Source of the DNA: Halomonas sp. GFAJ-1
GTDB lineage: Bacteria > Pseudomonadota > Gammaproteobacteria > Pseudomonadales > Halomonadaceae
Assembly: GCA_002966495.1 (NCBI GenBank)
Contig: CP016490.1
Coordinates: 2,852,001 to 2,916,000, forward strand
Direction: 5' to 3'
Length of the DNA stretch: 64,000 nt
Position 1 is the stretch's first letter. Every line of letters begins with the position of its first letter. Positions 45,079-53,699 of this stretch are shown here, piece by piece. A program made the translations under genes and the position numbers. Under the pieces are notes generated by a model, which saw only the letters and a list, made by a program, of their open reading frames with translations, did no database searches and was not told where the DNA came from.

Positions 45079-45852
45079 TTAAGACGCAGAAAGGCGGGAA
45101 CGTAGGGTTTGTTGGTAAGCATCGAAGAGGCTGTCCACTGTCAACGCTAGCAGTGCTATGAGCAAGGCCCCCTGCACTACATAGGCCATATTGCCATTCA
45201 CAATGCCGGCAATAATGGGGTCACCTAAGTTACTGGCACCCACCGTCGCGCCTAAGGCAGCGGTTGCGATGTTAATCGTTACCGATGTTCGAACACCCGC
45301 CAGTATCACGGGTGCGGCTAAGGGCAGCTCAACGCGATGCAATACTTGCCAGGGAGTCATGCCCATGGCAAGCGCTGCCTGTTTGATATCAGCGCTTACC
45401 CCCTGGAGACCCGCCAAGGTATTACGCACAATAGGCAGCAGCCCATAAAGCATCAGCGCGACGATAATAGGCAGCGTACCAAAGCCCAGCGTAGGCACTG
45501 CTAGCGCCAATACAGCCACAGGCGGAAACGTCTGCCCGATGGAAGCTAACTGCCCAACTAGCGGTAAAAAATCTTGCCCACGTTTGCGGGTAACCGCAAT
45601 TCCTGCCAGCACCCCCACTAAGACCGTGACCACCGCTGCGACCCCCACCACCAATAAGTGGCGACCTAATAGATTAGAAAACTCAGCCCGGCGATATATG
45701 ACCTGACGTGCATCAGGCTCCAACCAGCGGAACACGCTCTCCAGATAGGGCATAACTAACACAGCAGCAACTAACAGCACGCCCCAAATAAGGGGTAACA
45801 CCCACCCATGGTGAGCGTTTGATGAAGGCTCAATACGCCGACTAGTAAGCAT
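45079..45852 (-). CDS. yehW: Osmoprotectant ABC transporter permease, YehW-like
   Basis: A 257-residue permease with about six helices. The binding-protein-dependent loop is LALAMGMTPWQVLHRVELPLAAP-like (seen as QAALAMGMTPWQVL), followed by TVGASNLGDPIIAG. It is the last gene of the yehZYXW-type operon. The start is uncertain: ATG 45852 or GTG 45861, both inside the end of the ATPase gene, and neither has a well-placed ribosome site. Confidence 0.85.
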   Translation of the reverse strand: MLTSRRIEPSSNAHHGWVLPLIWGVLLVAAVLVMPYLESVFRWLEPDARQVIYRRAEFSNLLGRHLLVVGVAAVVTVLVGVLAGIAVTRKRGQDFLPLVGQLASIGQTFPPVAVLALAVPTLGFGTLPIIVALMLYGLLPIVRNTLAGLQGVSADIKQAALAMGMTPWQVLHRVELPLAAPVILAGVRTSVTINIATAALGATVGASNLGDPIIAGIVNGNMAYVVQGALLIALLALTVDSLFDAYQQTLRSRLSAS

Positions 45853-46810
45853 CGCGTGCACTAACCTTATCTAGCTGCGCTTCTTTAACAATTTTTCGCA
45901 ACGAGAGCTCTCCGATCGGCATATCTTGCTGGTCTACCACCGTAAGCCGGTCACAATGGTCGCGCAGCATCATGGAAAGCGCCTGACGGAGAGAGTACTC
46001 AGCAGGCACTCGCGACTGAGCCGGTAGGCTTTGCCCAAGAGAGGTCATGTGATCTTTCACTCGGGTCAGCGCTGCCTGTTTCAGGCCCCGCTCAAGCCCC
46101 CCTAGCAGCGAATCGACGAAAGGGTCTTCCGGGTGCTGCAATAGCGCCAGCGGCGTTCCCTGTTGGACAATTCGTCCGTTGCGCATCACCACTAAATGAT
46201 CGGCAAGCTTTAGGGCCTCATCCATATCGTGGGTCACGAACACCACTGTTTTATGCAGGCGCGCCTGAAGCTTGACCATTTCATCCTGAAGTTTTTCACG
46301 GGTGATAGGATCAAGGGCGCCAAACGGCTCATCCATTAATAGAATATCAGGATTGGCGGCTAACGCCCGGGCAACGCCCACACGCTGAGCCTGGCCTCCC
46401 GACAGCTGATGAGGATATTTATGGGCAAACTCTTCTATCGGCAGACCCAGCATTCCCATGAGTTCTTCTACTCGCGCGGTGACCTCGTCACGCGGCCACT
46501 TCAAAAGCCTGGGTACCAAACCAATATTACGCGCGACCGTCCAGTGGGGGAAAAGTCCGGTACTTTGGATGACATAACCAATACGTCGGCGAAGCTTTAC
46601 GGGGTCGTAACTCTGGATAGCCTGACCGTCAAGCAGGATGTCGCCTGCGCTATGTTCGATGAGGCGGTTAATCATACGTAGGGTGGTGGACTTACCACAG
46701 CCAGAGGTACCGACCAACGCACAGAACTTTCCCTTGGCAACACGCAGCGATATATCATCAACGGCGGCTTCTTCACCAAAGTGCTTTGATACATGGGAAA
46801 GCTCTATCAT
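45842..46810 (-). CDS. yehX: Osmoprotectant ABC transporter ATPase, YehX-like
   Basis: A 322-residue ATPase. Walker A is GTSGCGKSTTLRM, signature LSGGQAQRVGVARAL, Walker B ILLMDEPFGALDPIT. The C-terminal 70 residues (LRQALSMMLRDHCDRLTVVDQQDMPIGELS) look like a single CBS-type unit, which in OpuA senses ionic strength. It overlaps the YehY gene by 4 bases (ATGA) and the next permease gene by 11. Confidence 0.9.
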   Translation of the reverse strand: MIELSHVSKHFGEEAAVDDISLRVAKGKFCALVGTSGCGKSTTLRMINRLIEHSAGDILLDGQAIQSYDPVKLRRRIGYVIQSTGLFPHWTVARNIGLVPRLLKWPRDEVTARVEELMGMLGLPIEEFAHKYPHQLSGGQAQRVGVARALAANPDILLMDEPFGALDPITREKLQDEMVKLQARLHKTVVFVTHDMDEALKLADHLVVMRNGRIVQQGTPLALLQHPEDPFVDSLLGGLERGLKQAALTRVKDHMTSLGQSLPAQSRVPAEYSLRQALSMMLRDHCDRLTVVDQQDMPIGELSLRKIVKEAQLDKVSARDAY

Positions 46811-48006
46811 TCATGTCCTCCGGGACGCAGCGCGTCGGCCAACGCCCCTAAGCCAGCGTCAACGACCAACGCTAGTAATAAAATAGGGAGAGCACCAAGT
46901 AGCACCATATCCATCGCAGCCTGGCCTAGTCCCTGAAAAATAAAGGTGCCCAGCCCTCCTGCACCAATCAATGCCGCTACTGCGGTTAAGCCTATCGCTT
47001 GGACAGTGGTAATACGTACGCCCTCTAACAGCACCGGCAAGGCCAAAGGAAAGCGTACCTGCCAAAAGCGTTGGCTACTGCGCATTCCCATCGCTTTAGC
47101 CGCTTCCAAGGTGTCACTACTTACCTCTTCCAGCGCGATGTAAGTATTACGCACCATAGGCAATAAACTGTATGTGATCAGCGCGATTAACGCGGGCGTG
47201 GTACCAATTCCACTCACCCCGAGCTTTGCTAAAAACGGAAGGTTAGCCGCTACCCATGCCAGAGGCGCCAGTAGCAGGCCAAATAGTGCGATACTGGGAA
47301 TGGTTTGTAAAAAACTCAGCAGAGAAAAAGCAATTTTTTGTAGCTTGGCATAGCGTCGCATTAGCATTGCTAACAGCAAACCTGCCACAACGCTCACCCC
47401 CACCGCCGTGCTGACTAAATGAATATGTTGAAGCGTGGCGCGCCAAAACTGCTGCTCACGGGCCTGAAATTCCTGCACCAGCGCCATATTCTGCAGCCAC
47501 AACGAAGCACTCAACCACCACACAACACCCACGCAGCTCAATAACAGCGTGGTCGCAAGTCGAGACAAACCCAGCCGAAGACGTAGCTCTACCAGGCAGA
47601 GTAACAGTATAAACAGCAGCGACCAGGAAGCGGCGCCAATGCTTAAACGCGCTTGAGGGAGATCAGGGTCTACTAACCAATGACTAGCGACCATCAGGCC
47701 AAACGGCATAAGTAACAGCATGACAATTACTAGTGCCAACATTGCCCGGTAGTTAGCCTGCGTTGGAAGCAGCGCCAATGCAGCCAGCGCACTTATCAAT
47801 AATGAGATGAGTAGCGCCCCAAACCACCCCACTGCGTCTAATAGGTGGTAAGAGGTACCTGGTACAATTCGGTTGGGAGCAACACTGACCGGGTTTAACA
47901 GCCAGATAACCGCCAACATCACTAGGCTTAAACTCAACAGCACCGCATTAGGGTGCCATATGCGCTGATTCAGCTTAGCGATGGGCAGCGCATCAGTTAA
48001 CGGCAT
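46807..48006 (-). CDS. yehY: Osmoprotectant ABC transporter permease, YehY-like
   Basis: A 399-residue permease. An N-terminal block of about four to five extra helices (1-190) precedes the transport domain, as in YehY. The coupling loop reads LEAAKAMGMRSSQRFWQVRFPLALP-like, followed by GAGGLGTFIFQGLGQ. It starts 3 bases after the binding-protein stop. Confidence 0.9.
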   Translation of the reverse strand: MPLTDALPIAKLNQRIWHPNAVLLSLSLVMLAVIWLLNPVSVAPNRIVPGTSYHLLDAVGWFGALLISLLISALAALALLPTQANYRAMLALVIVMLLLMPFGLMVASHWLVDPDLPQARLSIGAASWSLLFILLLCLVELRLRLGLSRLATTLLLSCVGVVWWLSASLWLQNMALVQEFQAREQQFWRATLQHIHLVSTAVGVSVVAGLLLAMLMRRYAKLQKIAFSLLSFLQTIPSIALFGLLLAPLAWVAANLPFLAKLGVSGIGTTPALIALITYSLLPMVRNTYIALEEVSSDTLEAAKAMGMRSSQRFWQVRFPLALPVLLEGVRITTVQAIGLTAVAALIGAGGLGTFIFQGLGQAAMDMVLLGALPILLLALVVDAGLGALADALRPGGHE

Positions 48007-48009
48007 TCA

Positions 48010-48918
48010 TTAGTCATCCAAGCTATCAAGGTAATCACGTGCCACTTGGTTAGGCGATAAGCCATTAACCGCTACGTCAGCATTTAAGGACTGCAGCGTG
48101 ACTAAATCCAGCGTCGCAAACACATCGTTAAGCAGCGCTTCAATACGGGGATGCGCCTCTAAGACGCCTGCACGCACAACAGGGGCGGGTTGATAAACCG
48201 GCTGTACGCCTCTGGAGTCTTCCAGCACCACCAAGCCAAGCGCACTCAAACCACCATCAGTACCATAGGTCATCGCCGCATTGACACCACTCGTTTGCTG
48301 CGCAGCGGCGCGCATTGTCGCTGCCGTGTTACCGCCGGATAGCACTAGCAATTGATCGCCGCTTAGCTCGAACCCATAGGCTTCTTGAAAGGCCGGAAGC
48401 GCTTGTTCAGATTCGACAAACTCCGCGCTGGCGGCAAATTTAAACACTCCACCTTCGGCTAAATATTCGGCAAGATCGTCCAGGGTGACCAGCTCATGAG
48501 CTGTGGCCACATCTTCTCGAACACTCATCGCCCAGGTATTATTGGCACTCGCGGGCTGCAGCCAGACAAGCCCTTGCTCCGCATCACGCTCTTTAACCGT
48601 TTGGTAGGCATCTTCAGCACTGTTCCACACCGGGCTATCGGTCATATCGAAGAAAAACGCACCGTTACCGGTATATTCAGGGTAAAGATCAATTTCGCCG
48701 GCTTGTAGCGCACTACGTACTACGCTAGTGCCCCCAAGCTGCAAACGGTCTTGAGTAGCAATGTCGTTACGTTCTAAGGTTTGAATGATTAACTCACCCA
48801 GCACCGATCCTTCCGTATCTATCTTGGAAGAAACGACAACCGGATCACTGGCGTTAGCCGCCGAGAAAACCAGGGCTGATAAGCCAGCGGCGAGTATAGG
48901 TTTCATGACATAGCGCAT
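48010..48918 (-). CDS. osmF: Osmoprotectant-binding protein, OsmF/YehZ-like
   Basis: A 302-residue periplasmic binding protein of the OpuAC/OsmF family, likely for glycine betaine or related compounds at low affinity. A signal peptide covers about residues 1-23 (FSAANASDP). Family motifs are VSSKIDTEGSVLGELI, LGGTSVVRSALQAGEIDLYPEYTGNG and NAAMTYGTDGGLSALGL. ATG 48918 follows AAAAGGA by 8 bases; the ATG at 48936 has no ribosome site. Gene order binding protein-permease-ATPase-permease is exactly that of E. coli yehZYXW. Confidence 0.9.
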   Translation of the reverse strand: MRYVMKPILAAGLSALVFSAANASDPVVVSSKIDTEGSVLGELIIQTLERNDIATQDRLQLGGTSVVRSALQAGEIDLYPEYTGNGAFFFDMTDSPVWNSAEDAYQTVKERDAEQGLVWLQPASANNTWAMSVREDVATAHELVTLDDLAEYLAEGGVFKFAASAEFVESEQALPAFQEAYGFELSGDQLLVLSGGNTAATMRAAAQQTSGVNAAMTYGTDGGLSALGLVVLEDSRGVQPVYQPAPVVRAGVLEAHPRIEALLNDVFATLDLVTLQSLNADVAVNGLSPNQVARDYLDSLDD

Positions 48919-48958
48919 CTTAGTTGTCCTTTTCATAAGCGGCTTTTGCAGTCACTTC

Positions 48959-48987
48959 AGTATAAGAGCCATCTGCGTTGAAGTCAG
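48959..48987 (-). promoter_or_regulatory. Candidate promoter of osmF operon
   Basis: On the reverse strand CTGACT (48987-48982) and TATACT (48964-48959) are 17 bases apart, with four and five of six consensus matches. The -35 element lies inside the arm of the cysS hairpin. Confidence 0.55.
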
Positions 48988-49009
48988 ACGCCGCTCTCGC
49001 GGCGTCTGA
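48984..49009 (-). terminator. Hairpin after cysS
   Basis: TCAGACGCCGC and GCGGCGTCTGA form a perfect 11-bp stem with a 4-base loop, 11 bases after the cysS stop. No T-run follows, so it may terminate weakly or stabilise the mRNA end. Confidence 0.6.
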
Positions 49010-49019
49010 ACGTTGCGAT

Positions 49020-50468
49020 TTATTGAGGCGCTTCAATAACCCACGTGGTTCCTTCCCGAGAGTCTTTTAGAATAATACCAAGCGCTGCCAACTCGTCGCG
49101 GATCGCGTCTGCTTGCGCAAAATCTTTACTGGCTTTAGCCTCTTTGCGCTGGGCAATTTTAGCTTCAATCTCGGTCTCGCTTAGCGCAACGCCGTGCTGC
49201 TGCGCCCCCTTTAAAAAGGTGTCGGGCGACTGCTGTAGCAAGCCCAGCACGCTGGCTAAACGCTTAAGCTCAAGTGCAAGAAGCAGAGCTTTTTGAGGGG
49301 ACTCACCTTTCGCACGATTAACCTCACGGGCTAAATCAAACAGCACCGCCAGTGCTTCAGGTGTGTTGAAATCATCATCCATCGCCGTCGTGAAGCGTTC
49401 GCTATAAGCAGCAACTTCTTCTTTGCTGGCGATAAACGCGACCTCACTGGTTGGCGCCTGCTGTAACTCTTCACCTACACTTTCCTGTACCTCTACGCCC
49501 TCCAGTGCCGTATAAAACCGCGTCAACGATTTACGTGCCTCGACCAGTGAATCCACCGAATAATTAATCGCGCTACGGTAGTGGCTGGCCACTAACAGAT
49601 AACGCACAACCTCTGGATCGTGCTCTGCCAGCACGTCACGGATAGTGAAAAAGTTGCCTAAGGATTTTGACATCTTTTCCTGATTAACCCGCACAGCGCC
49701 TGCGTGCATCCACGTATTAACGTAGGTTTTGCCGGTAGCCGCCTCAGACTGGGCAATTTCATTTTCGTGGTGAGGAAACGTGAGGTCGGGACCGCCACCG
49801 TGAATATCGAAAGTATCACCTAAGCAGCAGGTCGACATGGCAGAGCACTCGATATGCCAGCCAGGACGCCCATCTCCCCATGGCGAGGGCCAGTGTGCCT
49901 CAGTAGGCTTGGCGGCTTTCCATAGCACGAAGTCGAGCGGATCTTCTTTATGAACATCCACGTCCACCCGTGCGCCCGAGCGCATATCGTCGAGCTGACG
50001 ATTATTCAGCTTGCCGTAGTTCGCAAATTTCCGCACTCGGTAATAGACATCGCCATTTTTAGCAGGGTAAGCAAAGCCTTTATCAATGAGTGTTTCGATC
50101 ATCGCGATGATATCGCCAATATGCCCCGTAGCGCGTGGCTCCCTGCTCGGTGGCAGCACGTTTAGGCGCGCTTCATCATCGTGCATTGCATCAATCATAC
50201 GCTCCGTCAGCGCGCTGATCGTTTCTCCGTTCTCGTCAGCGCGCTTAAGGATTTTGTCGTCTATATCGGTGATATTGCGAACGTAGGTAACATCGTAACC
50301 GCGATGGCGAAGATAGCGGGTAATTACATCAAAGGCCACCATGACTCGTGCGTGACCAAGGTGACAATAGTCATACACCGTCATACCACAGACATACATG
50401 CTTACTTTACCCGCGACGAGCGGGGTAAACGGTTCTTTGCGGCGTGTCAGCGTATTGTAAATCTGCAT
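49020..50468 (-). CDS. cysS: Cysteinyl-tRNA synthetase
   Basis: Class I synthetase of 482 residues that charges tRNA-Cys. The HIGH-type motif is in YDYCHLGHARV (residues 33-43), zinc-ligand Cys27 in YVCGMT, and the KMSKS motif in KMSKSLGNFF. The C-terminal anticodon-binding part is somewhat longer than in E. coli (461 residues). AAGGA lies before the ATG. It lies 11 bases after glnS on the same strand. Confidence 0.96.
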   Translation of the reverse strand: MQIYNTLTRRKEPFTPLVAGKVSMYVCGMTVYDYCHLGHARVMVAFDVITRYLRHRGYDVTYVRNITDIDDKILKRADENGETISALTERMIDAMHDDEARLNVLPPSREPRATGHIGDIIAMIETLIDKGFAYPAKNGDVYYRVRKFANYGKLNNRQLDDMRSGARVDVDVHKEDPLDFVLWKAAKPTEAHWPSPWGDGRPGWHIECSAMSTCCLGDTFDIHGGGPDLTFPHHENEIAQSEAATGKTYVNTWMHAGAVRVNQEKMSKSLGNFFTIRDVLAEHDPEVVRYLLVASHYRSAINYSVDSLVEARKSLTRFYTALEGVEVQESVGEELQQAPTSEVAFIASKEEVAAYSERFTTAMDDDFNTPEALAVLFDLAREVNRAKGESPQKALLLALELKRLASVLGLLQQSPDTFLKGAQQHGVALSETEIEAKIAQRKEAKASKDFAQADAIRDELAALGIILKDSREGTTWVIEAPQ

Positions 50469-50479
50469 ATGACTATTCC

Positions 50480-52159
50480 TTAACCCTTCTGTTTGATTTT
50501 CGCCCAGCTATCTTTTAATCCTACGGTCCGGTTAAACACCGGCTGTCCTGGTTTGGAGGCGTGACGGTCGGCACAAAAATACCCCATCCGCTCAAACTGA
50601 AAACGATCTTCGGGGGCCGCATCGGCCAAACTAGGCTCACCAATCGCCTGACAAACCGTCAGAGACTCAGGGTTGAGGTGCTCTAGGAAGTCGACATCTT
50701 TGTCACGATCCGGCTGCTCAACTAAGAACAGGTTTTCATACAAGCGAACTTCCATGGGCACACCGTGGGCCGCGCTCACCCAATGAATGACGCCTTTCAC
50801 TTTGCGCCCTTCTGGGTTTTTGCCCAGGGTATCGAAATCTACTGAGCAGTGCAGCTCGGTCACCTCGCCCGCTGCGTCCTTAATCACATCATCGCAGCGA
50901 ATCACATAGCTATTGCGCAACCGCACTTCTTTCCCCGGCGCTAGGCGGAAGAACTTTTTAGGGGCATCTTCCATAAAGTCATCATGGTCGATGTAAAGCT
51001 CGCGGCCAAACGGCACTTTACGCACGGCCATATCATCCCGCGCGGGATGTCCCGGCACTTCGTAGACTTCTTCATGGTCTTCCGGAACGTTGGTCAACAC
51101 CACCTTAAGCGGTTTTAGCACACACATACCACGCGGAGCATTGTCCTCAAGGTCTGAGCGAATCGCATGGGTCAGCATGGCGATATCAACCAAGCCACCG
51201 TCAGCCCGGGTAACACCGATCATTTCACAGAACTTACGAATTGAGGCTGGTGTGTAGCCACGACGGCGCATACCGGAAATTGTCGGCATACGCGGGTCGT
51301 CCCACCCATCGACAATGCGCTCATCAACCAATAGCTTCAACTTGCGCTTAGAGGTTAGCGTGTAATCAAGATTCAGGCGGGCGAACTCAATTTGGCGCGG
51401 TTTCGCTGGCACTGGAAGGTTGTTTAAAAACCACTCATAAAGCGGGCGGTGATCTTCAAATTCCAACGTGCAGATTGAGTGGGTAATGCCCTCGATAGCA
51501 TCTGATTGGCCATGGGTGAAATCGTAAGAGGGGTAGATTTTCCACTTATCCCCAGTTTGATGATGGTGGGCGTGCCGAACGCGATAGAGGATCGGGTCGC
51601 GCAAATTAATATTGGGAGACGCCATATCAATTTTAGCGCGCAGCACTTTTCCACCTTCTGCAAACTCGCCGATACGCATCCGCTCAAGCAGATCAAGGTT
51701 CTCTTCAACGCTACGCTCGCGGTAAGGGCTTGGCTTGCCAGGTTCAGTTAAGGTACCGCGATACTCGCGGATTTCGTCCGGCGATAAATCGTCAACATAC
51801 GCTTTGCCCTCACGGATTAAGTGCTGCGCCCAGATATAGAGCTGGTCGAAGTAATCTGATGCAAAGCGTACCGGGCCAGCCCACTCAAAACCCAGCCAAC
51901 TGACATCTTCCTGAATGGCATCAATATACGCTTGCTCTTCTTTCGCCGGGTTGGTGTCGTCAAAACGTAGGTGACACTCACCACCCAACTGCTCCGCCAA
52001 CCCGAAATTTAGGCAGATCGACTTAGCGTGACCGATATGCAGAAAGCCATTAGGCTCGGGGGGAAAGCGCGTGACAATTTTACTGACCTGGCCGCCCTCA
52101 ATTTCCTCGCGTACTTGGTTGCGGATGAAGTTCGGCGCAGGGGTGGTCTCGTTGGTCAT
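50480..52159 (-). CDS. glnS: Glutaminyl-tRNA synthetase
   Basis: Class I synthetase of 559 residues. The HIGH motif is PPEPNGFLHIGHAKS, and the KMSKS-type loop is LTSKRKLKLLV. The C-terminal beta-barrels that read the anticodon are present (GKEVRLRNSYVIRCDDVIKD). Divergent from ppiB. It shares an apparent transcript with cysS. Confidence 0.97.
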   Translation of the reverse strand: MTNETTPAPNFIRNQVREEIEGGQVSKIVTRFPPEPNGFLHIGHAKSICLNFGLAEQLGGECHLRFDDTNPAKEEQAYIDAIQEDVSWLGFEWAGPVRFASDYFDQLYIWAQHLIREGKAYVDDLSPDEIREYRGTLTEPGKPSPYRERSVEENLDLLERMRIGEFAEGGKVLRAKIDMASPNINLRDPILYRVRHAHHHQTGDKWKIYPSYDFTHGQSDAIEGITHSICTLEFEDHRPLYEWFLNNLPVPAKPRQIEFARLNLDYTLTSKRKLKLLVDERIVDGWDDPRMPTISGMRRRGYTPASIRKFCEMIGVTRADGGLVDIAMLTHAIRSDLEDNAPRGMCVLKPLKVVLTNVPEDHEEVYEVPGHPARDDMAVRKVPFGRELYIDHDDFMEDAPKKFFRLAPGKEVRLRNSYVIRCDDVIKDAAGEVTELHCSVDFDTLGKNPEGRKVKGVIHWVSAAHGVPMEVRLYENLFLVEQPDRDKDVDFLEHLNPESLTVCQAIGEPSLADAAPEDRFQFERMGYFCADRHASKPGQPVFNRTVGLKDSWAKIKQKG

Positions 52160-52252
52160 GGTGGTGTTGATAACCTCATGGTGGATGGCGTGCTAGGCAA
52201 CCGATGCCTACGCTAATAGGGTTAGCGCTTCGCGGCGCCGGGCAAAACCGCT

Positions 52253-52258
52253 ATTATA
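52253..52258 (-). promoter_or_regulatory. Possible -10 element of glnS
   Basis: A perfect TATAAT on the reverse strand, with TTGGCG 19 bases upstream as a poor -35. It lies about 95 bases before the glnS start. The distance between elements is longer than usual. Confidence 0.35.
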
Positions 52259-52315
52259 ACGTGACGCCGATGCACAGCGCCAAGGCGAACGCCTTTATTG
52301 AACAGGAATTTATCT

Positions 52316-52816
52316 ATGATCGTATTACAGACCAACCACGGTGACATCACTATTGCGCTTAATCATGAAAAAGCGCCCGTTAGCGCTGCTAACTTTGAGC
52401 AATATGTGCGCGAAGGATTTTACGACGGCACGCTCTTTCATCGCGTCATCGATGGTTTCATGGTGCAGGGCGGCGGTTTCGACCAAGAGTTTAATCAAAA
52501 GCCGACCCGCGATCCTATTGAAAACGAAGCCGATAACGGCCTGCAAAATACCGAAGGCACGCTCGCTATGGCGCGCACCCAAGACCCACACTCTGCCACT
52601 GCACAGTTTTTTATTAATGTGGGCAACAATAGCTTCCTAAACCATAGCGGCAAGAGCCTTCAAGGCTGGGGTTACGCTGTATTTGGTGAAGTGGTCGACG
52701 GAATGGACGTAGTCAACGCTATCAAAGGCGTTAACACTACCCGCCGTGGCATGCATGCGGACGTACCCGCTGAAGATGTGATCATTGAGCGTGCGTACGT
52801 GAAAGAAGCAGAATAA
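52316..52816 (+). CDS. ppiB: Peptidyl-prolyl cis-trans isomerase B (cyclophilin)
   Basis: Cytoplasmic cyclophilin of 166 residues. Motifs are GTLFHRVIDGFMVQGGGF with the catalytic Arg, GTLAMART and AQFFINVGNNSFLNH. ATG 52316 follows CAGGA; an ORF extension from 52298 has no ribosome site. The lpxH gene follows by 15 bases. Confidence 0.96.
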   Translation: MIVLQTNHGDITIALNHEKAPVSAANFEQYVREGFYDGTLFHRVIDGFMVQGGGFDQEFNQKPTRDPIENEADNGLQNTEGTLAMARTQDPHSATAQFFINVGNNSFLNHSGKSLQGWGYAVFGEVVDGMDVVNAIKGVNTTRRGMHADVPAEDVIIERAYVKEAE

Positions 52817-52831
52817 AACGCCGGGAGTCTT

Positions 52832-53602
52832 ATGCGTACTTTGTTGGTAGCCGACATGCACCTGAGTAGCGAGACACCTGAGATTAACCAAGGGTTTTAT
52901 CGCTATTTAGAACAAACTGCCACGGGGGCAGACGCCCTATATATTTTGGGCGACCTATTTGATGCTTGGATCGGCGATGACCTGCTCGACACGCCGCACC
53001 CCCTGAGCGTAATCGCCCATGACGTAATCCAGCGGTTACGAGCGCTTAGCAGCAATGGAACGGCCGTCAACTTCCTGCATGGCAACCGTGACTTTTTAAT
53101 CGGGGAGCGCTTTATTAATGCCTGCCAGGGGAACTTACTGCCCGAAGCCCAGGCAGTTGAGCTTCAAGGCGTACCCGTGCTCATTCTCCATGGCGATAGC
53201 TTATGCACGAGAGATGAGGCCTATATGGAGTTTCGCCAACAATCTCGAGACCCACAGTGGCAAGCGCAAATATTAGCGCTTCCCCTGGAACAGCGCTCTG
53301 AGCTCGCTAAAAGCTTACGCATGCAGTCGGGGGATGCTAACGCTAACAAGGCTGAAGAGATCATGGATGTTACCCATGATGAAGTAGTGCGGCTGATGGC
53401 ACGTTTTGGCGTATCGACCATGATTCACGGCCATACACACCGCCCGAAAGTGCATGACATAACGGTGGAGGACGTGCCGGCTAAACGGTTTGTTCTCGGT
53501 GACTGGGATAACCAGCACGGTTGGGATGTAATCATTGAGCAAACACCTGAACACCATGCCATGCCCGTGCTTCGCCAGTTCGCACTGCACTCCCCGCCAT
53601 AG
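52832..53602 (+). CDS. lpxH: UDP-2,3-diacylglucosamine diphosphatase
   Basis: LpxH makes lipid X in lipid A synthesis, at the inner membrane's cytoplasmic face. The 256 residues carry the metallophosphoesterase motifs ADMHLSSE (7-14), LGDLFDAWIGDD, HGNRDFLIG and HGHTHRP. GGGAG lies before the ATG. The pairing with ppiB near cysS is the usual gammaproteobacterial order. Confidence 0.95.
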   Translation: MRTLLVADMHLSSETPEINQGFYRYLEQTATGADALYILGDLFDAWIGDDLLDTPHPLSVIAHDVIQRLRALSSNGTAVNFLHGNRDFLIGERFINACQGNLLPEAQAVELQGVPVLILHGDSLCTRDEAYMEFRQQSRDPQWQAQILALPLEQRSELAKSLRMQSGDANANKAEEIMDVTHDEVVRLMARFGVSTMIHGHTHRPKVHDITVEDVPAKRFVLGDWDNQHGWDVIIEQTPEHHAMPVLRQFALHSPP

Positions 53603-53633
53603 CTATCGTTAGTAGCAGTAAAAAAATGCAGTA

Positions 53634-53661
53634 AAAAAGCCGATCACATGATCGGCTTTTT
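53634..53661. terminator. Bidirectional terminator between lpxH and ppiD
   Basis: AAAAAGCCGATC-ACAT-GATCGGCTTTTT is a long perfect inverted repeat with A-run and T-run on its two sides, so it can end both convergent transcripts. Confidence 0.92.
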
Positions 53662-53699
53662 CAGTTTTAAAGCTATTTAGTTTTGGTGCTATTGAATAT

